From a virus: a DNA stretch of 40,009 bases. Made by a program: the position numbers and the translations under genes. This document shows, one piece after another, positions 30,748 to 37,641 of the stretch (its first letter is position 1; every line of letters starts with the position of its first letter). The notes under the pieces were generated by a model. The model saw only the letters and a list, made by a program, of their open reading frames with translations. It was not told the origin of the DNA and made no database searches. Location of the stretch: the IMG/VR virus record IMGVR_UViG_3300045110_000131, positions 1 to 40,009 of that record; one strand, given 5' to 3'.

Positions 30748-31085
30748 GGCACGACTTTTCTGCGCCCGTCCAACGCGCCGCCAGAAAGCGAGCCAATGGC
30801 TTTTGCGAGGGCTGCGGGCTTCCCACAGGCCCGCACAACCCGCCCGAGGTTGATCATGACAAGGAAGATTGGGAAGGGGGCTTGCCAACGCTTGAGAATG
30901 CCAAGGTGCTTGGCCGCAAGTGCTGCCACAGGTTCAAGACAGCAGCGGCAACGACACGCCGCGCCAAGGCCGACAGGGCGGGGAACAAGCATTTGGACAT
31001 CAAGCCCAGGCGCCAGATCATTCCCGGCTCGAGGGCATCGCCATTCAAGAAGAAACTAGACGGAACAACAGAAAGGAGAAGCTGA
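30744..31085 (+). CDS. HNH-like zinc endonuclease (113 aa)
   Basis: 113 residues, GTG start overlapping the ninB stop. FCEGCG (CxxC) near residue 20, EVDHDK with the catalytic-type His-Asp, a downstream Asn (LENAKVL) and CCHRFKT resemble a small HNH nuclease with a Cys-based zinc site. The C-terminus is basic. It stands in the same position as small HNH or NinG-like nucleases in lambda-type recombination blocks. The exact active site cannot be confirmed by eye. Confidence 0.6.
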   Translation: MRHDFSAPVQRAARKRANGFCEGCGLPTGPHNPPEVDHDKEDWEGGLPTLENAKVLGRKCCHRFKTAAATTRRAKADRAGNKHLDIKPRRQIIPGSRASPFKKKLDGTTERRS

Positions 31086-31107
31086 TAGCCGTTCGATCAA
31101 TTCAACA

Positions 31108-31135
31108 GGGCGGCGAGTGTGATAGCCCGCCGCCC
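31108..31135 (+). other. GC-rich hairpin in an intergenic gap
   Basis: GGGCGGCG at 31108-31115 pairs perfectly with CGCCGCCC at 31128-31135 across a 12-base loop. No T-run follows, so it is not a classical terminator; it could stabilise mRNA or limit read-through. It lies in a 70-base gap, unusually long for this block. Confidence 0.5.
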
Positions 31136-31155
31136 AATCCCAGCAAGGAATCACC

Positions 31156-31323
31156 ATGATCCCCGTCCTCCTACTCGGCATCCTGTTCGGCATTCCCCTC
31201 GGCTGGATCGCTTGCGCATTGGTCGCCACGGCCAGGGAAGCCAACGACAGCGAGCCGATGGAGCATGAGCCGCCGCGCGTGTTTACACAAATTTGGTCAG
31301 ATCATATTTACAAGGGAGAATGA
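31156..31323 (+). CDS. Small one-TM membrane protein (55 aa)
   Basis: 55 residues from ATG 31156, with AAGGAATCACC upstream. The first 24 residues are a hydrophobic membrane segment (IPVLLLGILFGIPLGWIACA), followed by an acidic soluble tail. It could be an inner-membrane protein acting early, for example against superinfection. The sequence offers no function. Confidence 0.6.
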   Translation: MIPVLLLGILFGIPLGWIACALVATAREANDSEPMEHEPPRVFTQIWSDHIYKGE

Positions 31324-31327
31324 AACC

Positions 31328-31576
31328 ATGACCGCACCAACAGTTACCGAACTTATTGCCATGGCCACGCACGTTAAGAATGGTTTGGCCGAAGAGAACT
31401 CAATCAGCACGGCAAATGAAAGAGACATTACCGCCGCCATCGACAGAGCAGAGCAAGGGATCAAGGTTTTGCTGGGAGAAGTCCGCGCCGCCATTGCCAT
31501 TGCTTTTGAGGATCGACGCAAGGTGCTGACGGTGATGATGGGCGAGCCAGAGCCCAACCGGCAGGCTGCGGAGTAG
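31328..31576 (+). CDS. Small helical hypothetical protein (82 aa)
   Basis: 82 residues from ATG 31328; a start upstream at 31265 would overlap the membrane-protein gene. It is helical and acidic, with TVTELIAMATHVKNGLAEEN and a long amphipathic segment. No motif was recognised. Confidence 0.55.
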   Translation: MTAPTVTELIAMATHVKNGLAEENSISTANERDITAAIDRAEQGIKVLLGEVRAAIAIAFEDRRKVLTVMMGEPEPNRQAAE

Positions 31577-31579
31577 GCG

Positions 31580-31735
31580 ATGACCCATGTGTGGTGGTGG
31601 AAATCCGTTCTGCCCGAACGCAAGGGCCAGCCATGCCGGGTACTGGTTCGCGGCAAGATGAACTCGATCCTGGTTGAGTTCGAGGACGGCTTCAAGGTTG
31701 TGACAAGCCGCTATGCAGTGAGGAAACGTACATGA
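31580..31735 (+). CDS. Small basic hypothetical protein (51 aa)
   Basis: 51 residues from ATG 31580, three bases after the previous stop. It starts MTHVWWWKSVLPERKGQPC and has a beta pattern (RVLVRGKMNSILVEFEDG) resembling a small SH3-like or OB-like barrel. It ends in an ATGA overlap with the next gene. The function is unknown. Confidence 0.6.
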   Translation: MTHVWWWKSVLPERKGQPCRVLVRGKMNSILVEFEDGFKVVTSRYAVRKRT

Positions 31736-32040
31736 GCGACCTAGTCAAACGTTGCCAAGACGCACAAAAGCGAGTCGCAGCCGGTTCCCTCGATCTGCGT
31801 GACGTTGGAAAGGTGTTATTTGGAATATGGGATCAAGACTTAATTGCCGAACTGGTGACCACTCCCGACCGCATCGAGGCCCTAAAGCTGGAAAACAAGA
31901 GGCTAAGGGAGGCGCTGAAAACGGCAAGACAGTTTATCCAGAATAGCATCGAGGTTGGCTATCTTCGGATGCCCGATGGGGACGATCCTGCATCCCAATT
32001 GCCCGACCTAATCAACGCCGCGCTAGGAGACGAGACATGA
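31732..32040 (+). CDS. Hypothetical protein with DRIEAL coiled-coil box (102 aa)
   Basis: 102 residues. The middle holds TPDRIEALKLENKRLREALK, a coiled coil. The same DRIEAL box recurs in the next protein (ADRIEALERELAEAK), so the two appear distantly related. Starts and ends with 4-bp overlaps. The function is unknown. Confidence 0.6.
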   Translation: MSDLVKRCQDAQKRVAAGSLDLRDVGKVLFGIWDQDLIAELVTTPDRIEALKLENKRLREALKTARQFIQNSIEVGYLRMPDGDDPASQLPDLINAALGDET

Positions 32041-32369
32041 GCGCCATCGCGAAAGAACTGATCGACTACTGGTGTAACAACAAAGGCGGTTACGGCATAT
32101 ATGCCGCCTGTAAAGCGGGAGCCGACCGCATCGAGGCCCTTGAGCGGGAATTGGCAGAAGCGAAGGCCGAGGCTCAAACTATGAAGCAAGAGATAAACGA
32201 AGGCATTAGTTTGCTTACTGACGCGGCCCACAATGTCGCCATCGAGGAATGCGCGAAGGTGGCTCTTGCAAAGCGGCGTGGACCAGAACACTTGGAATGG
32301 AATGGCGCGTGTAATGAAATTTACCGCGCCACGGTCGCCCTAGCAAAGGAGCCGGCGACAAATGGATGA
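32037..32369 (+). CDS. Hypothetical coiled-coil protein (110 aa)
   Basis: 110 residues. The N-terminus has YWCNNKGGYGIYAACKAGAD, then the coiled coil DRIEALERELAEAKAEA, then a helical CAKVALAKRRG region. The Cys-containing C-terminal half resembles small phage proteins of the 'EAA...R' type often attached to early genes. Function unknown. Confidence 0.6.
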   Translation: MSAIAKELIDYWCNNKGGYGIYAACKAGADRIEALERELAEAKAEAQTMKQEINEGISLLTDAAHNVAIEECAKVALAKRRGPEHLEWNGACNEIYRATVALAKEPATNG

Positions 32370-32586
32370 TAATAAATACAAAGCAGCGCTCAAGAAACTC
32401 ATACAAAACAAGATGAAAATCTACGCCAGCACAAAGCCGATGCAATACCTCGGAAACTATCCAACGCTACCCAATCATGTGGGGCATGATATAATGAAAC
32501 GGGCCGGGAGCGTTGTAAGCGCTTCGACCGGCCCTGACCTGAACCCAGTGAGAGGTCCAAGCTATGAGGAAGATATGCGAGGTTGA
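32362..32586 (+). CDS. Small hypothetical protein (74 aa)
   Basis: 74 residues, basic N-terminal half (NKYKAALKKLIQNKMKI) and an unstructured Pro/Gly-rich remainder. It overlaps the preceding gene by 8 bp and the next by 23 bp. The long overlap with an HNH gene that has its own ribosome site (GAGAGGTCC upstream of 32564) makes its C-terminus uncertain. Confidence 0.5.
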   Translation: MDDNKYKAALKKLIQNKMKIYASTKPMQYLGNYPTLPNHVGHDIMKRAGSVVSASTGPDLNPVRGPSYEEDMRG

Positions 32587-33130
32587 AGGCTGCGGCAAGA
32601 AACACTTTGGCCGGGGCTGGTGTCACGCTCATTGGTATCGCTGGTCGAAGCATGGATCACCGTTTGGCGGAAGGACATTTCGCGGTAATCTGCCAAAATG
32701 GATCATGGAGCATGTGGGCTATTCTGGCGACGATTGCCTTAAATGGCCGTTTGGAAAGGGTTCAAGAGGCTATGGGTCCATCATTTGGGATGGGAAACTT
32801 CAATACGCGACAAGAGTAATGCTGACCCTCACGGCAGGACCGCCCCCATCTCCCGACCATGAGGCTGCGCATTCCTGTGGCCGGGGTCACGAAGGATGTG
32901 TGAACCCAAAACATCTTCGGTGGGCAACTCACAAGGAAAATCAAGCGGACAAAGAAGGTCATGGAACCATTCTTAGGGGCGAGCAACACCCCGCCGCGAA
33001 ACTTTCCGAAGCAGACGTTCTGGAGATCAGAGCATCGAGCGATACTATTGCAAATCTAGCCGCGCAATTTGATGTGACGCCTAGAAACATACGCCACATC
33101 AAGCAGCATACAAGTTGGGTCCGGGTCTAA
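32564..33130 (+). CDS. HNH homing-type endonuclease with N-terminal zinc module and C-terminal HTH
   Basis: 188 residues. A Cys/His-rich N-terminus (CEVEGCG and WCHAHWYRW) comes first. The HNH_3 core has HEAAHSCGRGHEGCVNPKHL and RWATHKENQADK near residues 100-130. A C-terminal HTH (LSEADVLEIRASSDTIANLA then QFDVTPRNI) follows, as in free-standing phage homing nucleases. Such enzymes cut related genomes to spread. The stop TAA shares bases with the convergent glycosidase stop. Confidence 0.8.
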   Translation: MRKICEVEGCGKKHFGRGWCHAHWYRWSKHGSPFGGRTFRGNLPKWIMEHVGYSGDDCLKWPFGKGSRGYGSIIWDGKLQYATRVMLTLTAGPPPSPDHEAAHSCGRGHEGCVNPKHLRWATHKENQADKEGHGTILRGEQHPAAKLSEADVLEIRASSDTIANLAAQFDVTPRNIRHIKQHTSWVRV

Positions 33131-34422
33131 TTGATGGCATACAGATGGATCGCCAATCCATCCTGAAATGAGTCACTAAATTTTCCACCCACGATAGGAA
33201 GTGAACGGCTTTCACCAATCACTGTCACTGTTCCGGTAGTGACGCCTGAAAGCGTAAACGTCGCGGTCGATGCCGTGTTTTCCTTCGCGCCCGCGAAAAT
33301 TGTATACTTGCCGCCGCTGAATTTGCTCATGACGCGCACGTCTGGCGTGGCGGTGCAATAGCTTGGCGCAGTAGGTGAATTTAGAACCGGAGCGAGCGCC
33401 TTGATCTGCGCGTTGACCGACTTCACGACCGCCCTTTGTGCTGCATAGGCGGGTTCCCTAAGGCAGTGAGCTGAAATGTTCGGGCCGGCAAAGCTATGGT
33501 TGAAATAAATCACCCCGCGAGCCCCGGCGATGATCGAGTGCCATACCGCCGCGCGGATTTGCGGAGGCGTGATAGATGGCTCCGTCGCCCTGTCTGACGG
33601 ATGCCCAACCTCCACAAAATTCCATGCGGGCTTGATCTTGCCATCTACCGTGTCGAGGTTTCTGACGTGATCGACTATCACGCCATAGTTGGATGCGCGA
33701 AAGCCTTCGGCCGGCGTCATGGGGCGGCCTAGCTTGAAAAATTCGCCGCCCTGCCATCTGGTTTGCAAATCGCTGTCGGTGAACCAGTAGTTATCAAGCG
33801 ATTGCAAGTGAGAAAAGTCGTTCCAGTATTGCTCCTGGTCGGCGGGTAAATTCCAGACCGTGACCCCTTTCCCAAAATTTATATATCTGGCGCGGCCATC
33901 CGGCGGCAGTGCCGCCAACTTCTTTTCAAGGTCGGCCCTGGCAATCGCCGCCCCGTCTGGATTTGCTTGAGCCATGTCTGGCTCGTCGGCCACCACCCAG
34001 CCGGCGAAGGCCGGGTTGGTGGCGACTGGCTTGGCCATCCAGTCCGCCTGTAGCAGCGCCCGCATCCCCGCGGCCTGGATCAAATCCATGCGGCTGTCCG
34101 TGGTGAGATAGACATAGAGGTTCAAGCCGCAGTCCTTGTCGAGATCGACGTGGCTTTGCTCGATGACGCCCTCATACCAGACGCCGATTGGGAAATAAGA
34201 CGGATCATCCGATAGCGGATAAGAGAACTGTCCATAGTATTTCGTGCCGCCGTCTATCTCGATGAGGTCGGTGGGCGGCGGGTTGATCGGGGGAGGCGTC
34301 ACCGTGACATCGTACTCGTTGGCGGCGATCCAGGTCTTTAGCTCCTTGCTCCTTCTATTGGGAGGAACGAAGATAGCGTCAATCTCAGCGTTCAGTGGAG
34401 CGGACTGTACGATCTTGGTCAT
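33127..34422 (-). CDS. Glycoside-hydrolase-like (TIM-barrel) phage protein
   Basis: 431 residues from ATG 34422. A Pro-rich linker (residues 40-52) leads to YFPIGVWYEG and an internal GWVVADEPDMAQ (Asp146-Glu147), where the DEP(D) box matches a group of TIM-barrel glycosidases in which the acidic residue is catalytic. YINFGKGVTVW and a YWFTDSDL box follow. The last 90 residues look like an immunoglobulin-like or beta-sandwich domain. It could digest host polysaccharide, either tail-attached or released at lysis. It is the last gene of the late unit, after the lysis cassette. Confidence 0.6.
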   Translation of the reverse strand: MTKIVQSAPLNAEIDAIFVPPNRRSKELKTWIAANEYDVTVTPPPINPPPTDLIEIDGGTKYYGQFSYPLSDDPSYFPIGVWYEGVIEQSHVDLDKDCGLNLYVYLTTDSRMDLIQAAGMRALLQADWMAKPVATNPAFAGWVVADEPDMAQANPDGAAIARADLEKKLAALPPDGRARYINFGKGVTVWNLPADQEQYWNDFSHLQSLDNYWFTDSDLQTRWQGGEFFKLGRPMTPAEGFRASNYGVIVDHVRNLDTVDGKIKPAWNFVEVGHPSDRATEPSITPPQIRAAVWHSIIAGARGVIYFNHSFAGPNISAHCLREPAYAAQRAVVKSVNAQIKALAPVLNSPTAPSYCTATPDVRVMSKFSGGKYTIFAGAKENTASTATFTLSGVTTGTVTVIGESRSLPIVGGKFSDSFQDGLAIHLYAIN

Positions 34423-34540
34423 TCTTGCATTCCTCAAGGTAGGCGTTCAGTAACGCAAACAACTTCTCAGCCTTGTCCGTCTGCCCGTCGATGAGCAGAT
34501 ATTGGGCGAGGTGAGAGGCGGAATCGATGAAGCGGTCCAT
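34385..34540 (-). CDS. Tiny helical protein (51 aa)
   Basis: 51 residues from ATG 34540 (TGATG overlap). It begins MDRFIDSASHLAQYLLIDG, then a helical KAEKLFALLNAYLEECK, an N-terminal pattern of small helix-pair proteins. It overlaps the glycosidase start by 38 bp, which weakens it, but the upstream overlap is exact. Function unknown. Confidence 0.45.
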   Translation of the reverse strand: MDRFIDSASHLAQYLLIDGQTDKAEKLFALLNAYLEECKNDQDRTVRSTER

Positions 34541-34698
34541 CACCGGCCCCACATATTAGGATGATGGTTCAGTGCGTTCCAATAGCGACCGCACTTAGGA
34601 CAGCGGCCATAATAGTCATAGGAAAAATCCTGATCCGCACCCCGGCCAAAAATCCAGTAGTCTCGGTGAAACAGGTTGCAAATCAGCCAGCGGAACAT
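34540..34698 (-). CDS. Tiny Trp/Tyr-rich protein with CPKC motif (52 aa)
   Basis: 52 residues from ATG 34698. It is rich in Trp, Tyr, Phe and His, with CPKCGRYW, a half zinc-ribbon. The second pair of ligands could be His-His (NHHP) but this is not a known fold. It overlaps the next two small frames at ATG/TGA junctions. Confidence 0.45.
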   Translation of the reverse strand: MFRWLICNLFHRDYWIFGRGADQDFSYDYYGRCPKCGRYWNALNHHPNMWGR

Positions 34699-34820
34699 CA
34701 ATGCCGTGGCTCCGTGTCCTCGCCTCGCCGCGTCCGCTCCTGCTTCCTGATCCTCTCAGCCCTCGCCTTGGCGAGTGCCTCAGCGAAGGCGTTGAAGAGG
34801 TCAACCAGAAAGCGGATCAC
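34698..34820 (-). CDS. Tiny basic protein (40 aa)
   Basis: 40 residues from GTG 34820, overlapping the holin-candidate stop (GTGA). The first half is a helical amphipath (FLVDLFNAFAEALAKARAER), the second highly basic (RIRKQERTRRGE). It could be an extra lysis peptide or leader. The only evidence is the tight overlap on both ends. Confidence 0.4.
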   Translation of the reverse strand: MIRFLVDLFNAFAEALAKARAERIRKQERTRRGEDTEPRH

Positions 34821-35128
34821 TTGGGCGGACCCTCCCTAACTTGCTGGGGCGTGGCCGTGCCCGATGCACCGCTCGTGCTAACCACCACTGTCTGCGCCAC
34901 AAGCCCAGCCCCGAACACGCCACCCTGTTGCGCCTTCAATAGCTGATTGAGAAGCAACATCGCCGTGGAAACGATAGTAGCGTACTTGGGATCAAGCCAT
35001 GAAGCGGAACAAAATATCGCCCCGCTTGCCAAATCCGAACAGCCCAAAGCGAAGGAAGCTATGAGATAGGCCATAGACGTCCACGTCAGGGCCGAACGGA
35101 TCAGGTTCTTATTGAGCCAGCTCGGCAT
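34817..35128 (-). CDS. Holin candidate (two TM segments)
   Basis: 103 residues from ATG 35128, overlapping the endolysin stop (TGATG). Two hydrophobic segments, about 12-30 (RSALTWTSMAYLIASFALGC) and 50-66 (YATIVSTAMLLLNQLLK), with a Ser/Gly/Thr-rich tail. Two-TM proteins directly after an endolysin are typical class II holins, which time the pore for endolysin release. The exact family was not recognised, so spanin or antiholin is possible. Confidence 0.55.
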   Translation of the reverse strand: MPSWLNKNLIRSALTWTSMAYLIASFALGCSDLASGAIFCSASWLDPKYATIVSTAMLLLNQLLKAQQGGVFGAGLVAQTVVVSTSGASGTATPQQVREGPPK

Positions 35129-36105
35129 CACGGAGCCGGGGGCGTTTTGACCGTGCAGCTACTCTTGTACATCTGATCACCCACGGCCTCCAGGGCGGAA
35201 ATCACCATAGCGGCGCCGGGAAAGAACCAGTTGGCAAAGCCCTTGACGCCATCAAGAAGCGCCTTGTCTGCGGTCCATGAGGCACAGAAACCGCCTTTCA
35301 GATCAGGCATGGTGAACGCCATTGGGGCGGCTGTCATGCCCGCCTTTACGGCTTTGTCCTGGTCGGATTTCAGCGTGGAGAGATGCCCGCCCTTGGCGCC
35401 GTCATAGGCCTGTAGAAGTGCAGTGAAGGGGGCTGGATCAGTCGCCGGAGCGACAACGGGAGCGGGGGCGGTAGCAATAGGCTTTGGCTCGGGCGCGGGT
35501 GCTGGTTTCGGTGTGATGGCCATTGTCGTTCCTTTCACGGTTTGCCCGGAAACCGCCGGGACGGGGAAAGCGTTGGGTGTGACGATCTTGGTTTCTTCGA
35601 GCGTCAGGGCAGGATCCCAATGGACATTCTCGGGGACATGCTCATGGCCGAAGTAGCCGCCCTTGAGCCAGCCCTCAACGCTGCGATTGTGCTTGTTGCC
35701 ATCCTTGCCGTTCACAGCGGGCACACAGAGGCCGTTCGGCCATACCTGGGGCACATGATGCTCTGCCTCGATCCAGCGGCACAGGCGAGCCACGTTAGCG
35801 AGCATAGCAAGGTTTTTGGGCTTGCCTGCGAACCCCACCATTTCGATCTGGATGGCCGATAGCCGGTTTGTCTCCGGCGAGCCCTTGTGCCGCATCGCAG
35901 CCCCCGCAATGCTCGTATCGAGAAGCTGATAAATGGCACCTTCATTCACCACAAAATGCGGCGCATACTCGGTCTTGAACTCATCAATGGCAGACTTGGC
36001 GCTTGACCCCTCTGTCGTGTGAAGCACGATGCGAAACGGCCCGCCGGTATAGGCGCCGCCATTATAGCCAACCTTCTTGTTCGTCGCGAATGGACACCAG
36101 CTCAT
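35128..36105 (-). CDS. Endolysin: N-acetylmuramoyl-L-alanine amidase (Amidase_2) with C-terminal extension
   Basis: 325 residues. The amidase core (1-180) has IVLHTTEG with the first zinc-ligand-type His, YAPHFVVNEGAIYQLLDTSI, RHKGSPETN, IQIEMVGFAG and a closing GHEHVPENVHWDP with the second His and Asp, the layout of zinc amidases that cut the glycan-peptide bond. Residues 195-225 are a Pro/Ala linker. The C-terminus has a hydrophobic FANWFFPGAAMVISALEA segment. Linker residue Met195 has its own strong ribosome site, so a shorter product may also be made. It is in a lysis cassette with overlaps on both ends. Confidence 0.82.
   Translation of the reverse strand: MSWCPFATNKKVGYNGGAYTGGPFRIVLHTTEGSSAKSAIDEFKTEYAPHFVVNEGAIYQLLDTSIAGAAMRHKGSPETNRLSAIQIEMVGFAGKPKNLAMLANVARLCRWIEAEHHVPQVWPNGLCVPAVNGKDGNKHNRSVEGWLKGGYFGHEHVPENVHWDPALTLEETKIVTPNAFPVPAVSGQTVKGTTMAITPKPAPAPEPKPIATAPAPVVAPATDPAPFTALLQAYDGAKGGHLSTLKSDQDKAVKAGMTAAPMAFTMPDLKGGFCASWTADKALLDGVKGFANWFFPGAAMVISALEAVGDQMYKSSCTVKTPPAP
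35521..35535 (-). promoter_or_regulatory. Internal ribosome binding site and start inside the endolysin
   Basis: AAAGGAAC (- strand) ends about five bases before ATG 35523, which is codon 195 and in frame. The product would be the 131-aa C-terminal part (starting MAITPKPAPAPEP). Several endolysins are known to make such in-frame secondary products that assemble with the full-length enzyme. Confidence 0.5.
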
Positions 36106-36200
36106 AGCGGCGATCCGTTGCGCTCAACCCAGAGGCAGACGATGCCGAGGATGATACCGGCGCTAAGGGGAATTATAGGCCACCATTGGGCGATGTTCAT
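36102..36200 (-). CDS. Tiny one-TM protein of the lysis cassette (32 aa)
   Basis: 32 residues: MNIAQWWPIIPLSAGIILGI followed by a hydrophobic turn and a short charged tail. One membrane segment. It overlaps the upstream and downstream genes by 4 bp. It may be a holin-like or spanin-like helper of the endolysin encoded next. Confidence 0.6.
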   Translation of the reverse strand: MNIAQWWPIIPLSAGIILGIVCLWVERNGSPL

Positions 36201-36487
36201 TGGCACCCCGGCAACATAGAGGGAGGATAGCCCAATGTCTGTCCCGCATGACAGAGCTGCAGTTGTTCATCGGTCGTGAGCCCGCCGCGCTTCTGTTTCT
36301 CAAGAAGGAAATTCACCCACAATTGCAGTTCAGATTTTGAAATCTGCTCTAGCTGGGTCTGGACTTGTTCCACATCGCGGATGAGCGCCGGCGTTGTGTG
36401 GGTATAGATAAGAAACGCCCATACCGGGGCCACAATCACGCCCATGGCTCCGATCATGGCGGCAAATCCTTTCAGCATGGCGATCAT
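36197..36487 (-). CDS. One-TM coiled-coil protein, possible i-spanin
   Basis: 96 residues from ATG 36487 (a longer start at 36574 overlaps the upstream gene). A hydrophobic segment (about 6-27, FAAMIGAMGVIVAPVWAFLI) is followed by a coiled coil (DVEQVQTQLEQISKSELQLW) in the expected periplasm, an arrangement found in Rz-type spanins. It ends with Cys, Pro and Gly residues. It directly precedes the amidase cassette. The spanin assignment is by topology only. Confidence 0.55.
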   Translation of the reverse strand: MIAMLKGFAAMIGAMGVIVAPVWAFLIYTHTTPALIRDVEQVQTQLEQISKSELQLWVNFLLEKQKRGGLTTDEQLQLCHAGQTLGYPPSMLPGCQ

Positions 36488-36533
36488 TGCCAGCACCCTA
36501 GAGGGAGGATGCTGGCCATTGGTGTGGGATGGA

Positions 36534-36845
36534 TCACGGAGCCGCGGGAGTGTTGGCTGCAACCGCCGCCGCAAGCGCGTCCGTCTTGGCCGTCAGTTCA
36601 TCCGATAGTGCCGTCAACGCGGCGGGATCAGCGCCAGCAGCAATCAAGTCGGCCAATTGCTTTGCGATGCCCTGAATCAACAGGACCGCGCTATCTTCCA
36701 CATCACTGTTGCGTTTTACCGCAGCCGTGAGGGTATCCATTACAGCAGACATTTTTATACTCCACATTAAGAGCGTATCAATTTTCCAGTGAAGGAAATT
36801 CAGGGAACGCTCGACACCCCGAATGTGCTGCCCCAGATTGTCCAT
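36534..36845 (-). CDS. Helical Ala-rich hypothetical protein (103 aa)
   Basis: 103 residues from ATG 36845, with AAGGAG five bases upstream. The N-terminal half (residues 1-34) is amphipathic. A helical Ala-rich region (IAKQLADLIAAGADPAALTA) closes it. This type of small protein is frequent in phage tail-to-lysis intervals and is of unknown role. Confidence 0.6.
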   Translation of the reverse strand: MDNLGQHIRGVERSLNFLHWKIDTLLMWSIKMSAVMDTLTAAVKRNSDVEDSAVLLIQGIAKQLADLIAAGADPAALTALSDELTAKTDALAAAVAANTPAAP

Positions 36846-36855
36846 GCTGTCTCCT

Positions 36856-37200
36856 TCAAGTGCCTCTATCGTGGGTTTTCGGCCTCACATAAGCCTGCGT
36901 CTGGTAGTCGTCACCTGAAGCCAACATGCAAATGAAGCCTCCCGGTCTGACAATCATGATGGACCATGTTCCGGTTTCCGGATTGGCAAGCACCATGAGG
37001 GCCGTCGTTCCGTCGCTTGCGGTGCCGTTCATGATTTCCGCCTCTCCGTATTTTGCGGCGAGGGCGTCAAGGAAATCTTTCTTCGAGGCACAGATTGATT
37101 GCGCCGACGCGGGCGGTACTATCAACACTAGCACACAAAGCACCAGCGCCGCCAGCATGGCGATAACTAGAGCAATGGCGGTGAGGCGGTTTGGTCTCAC
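36856..37200 (-). CDS. Exported protein with signal peptide (114 aa)
   Basis: 114 residues, GTG start at 37200. The first 33 residues are a signal sequence: basic MRPNRLT, hydrophobic ALVIAMLAALVLCVLVLIV, then ASAQ as cleavage site. The mature part has Cys residues near its two ends (SICASKK, GGFICM) that could form a disulfide, and GEAEIMNGTASDGTTALMVL. It should be periplasmic or outer-membrane bound. Function unknown; it lies among lysis genes. Confidence 0.65.
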   Translation of the reverse strand: MRPNRLTAIALVIAMLAALVLCVLVLIVPPASAQSICASKKDFLDALAAKYGEAEIMNGTASDGTTALMVLANPETGTWSIMIVRPGGFICMLASGDDYQTQAYVRPKTHDRGT

Positions 37201-37204
37201 CCCA

Positions 37205-37375
37205 TCAGATATGGCCTAGCGACACGCCACTTACGTTGAGCGCGATGACAATCACGATCACCAACAAAAGGCCATATAATCCCCAAGTGATGGGCTGGGG
37301 AAAACCAGCTTGCTGGATGATCCAGACGCCTATGCAGATTAAAACGAGGATAGCGAATAGACCGATGATGCTCAT
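37205..37375 (-). CDS. Small two-TM membrane protein (56 aa)
   Basis: 56 residues from ATG 37375. Two hydrophobic segments, 3-20 (IIGLFAILVLICIGVW) and 33-48 (LYGLLLVIVIVIAL), with a short loop QQAGFPQPI between. It resembles the small two-TM proteins of unknown role found in many bacteria and phages. It could be a holin. Confidence 0.6.
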   Translation of the reverse strand: MSIIGLFAILVLICIGVWIIQQAGFPQPITWGLYGLLLVIVIVIALNVSGVSLGHI

Positions 37376-37641
37376 GGATTTGATTCCTTCTGTTGTCCCT
37401 GCATTACGCCTTGCGCCAAGGTGGCAGCGGTAGCGGCCCCCTCGGCACGGCCTTCTTCACGGCCTTCTGCGTGGGCGCTTAATTTGGTGGCGGCGACCAG
37501 CGCATCCTTCATGGAATTGGTATTGAGTTCGGTTTTCTGGACAGTCGCCATGACCCTCTGCCCATAGTACAGCAGAATGACCGTGTTTACGAGCCCAAGG
37601 GCATTGGCTCCAAACTTCAACATGGCGTCAGTATCAATCAT
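37372..37641 (-). CDS. Small membrane protein with charged C-tail (89 aa)
   Basis: 89 residues from ATG 37641, overlapping the tail-fibre stop by one base; a longer frame to 37785 overlaps that gene fully and is rejected. One hydrophobic segment (FGANALGLVNTVILLYYGQR) is followed by a helical soluble tail with EGREEGRAEG. It overlaps the next gene by 4 bp. The function is unknown. Confidence 0.55.
   Translation of the reverse strand: MIDTDAMLKFGANALGLVNTVILLYYGQRVMATVQKTELNTNSMKDALVAATKLSAHAEGREEGRAEGAATAATLAQGVMQGQQKESNP

Noticed and set aside
31108-31135. Rho-independent terminator
   Set aside because: The hairpin is perfect but no run of T follows and genes continue on the same strand.
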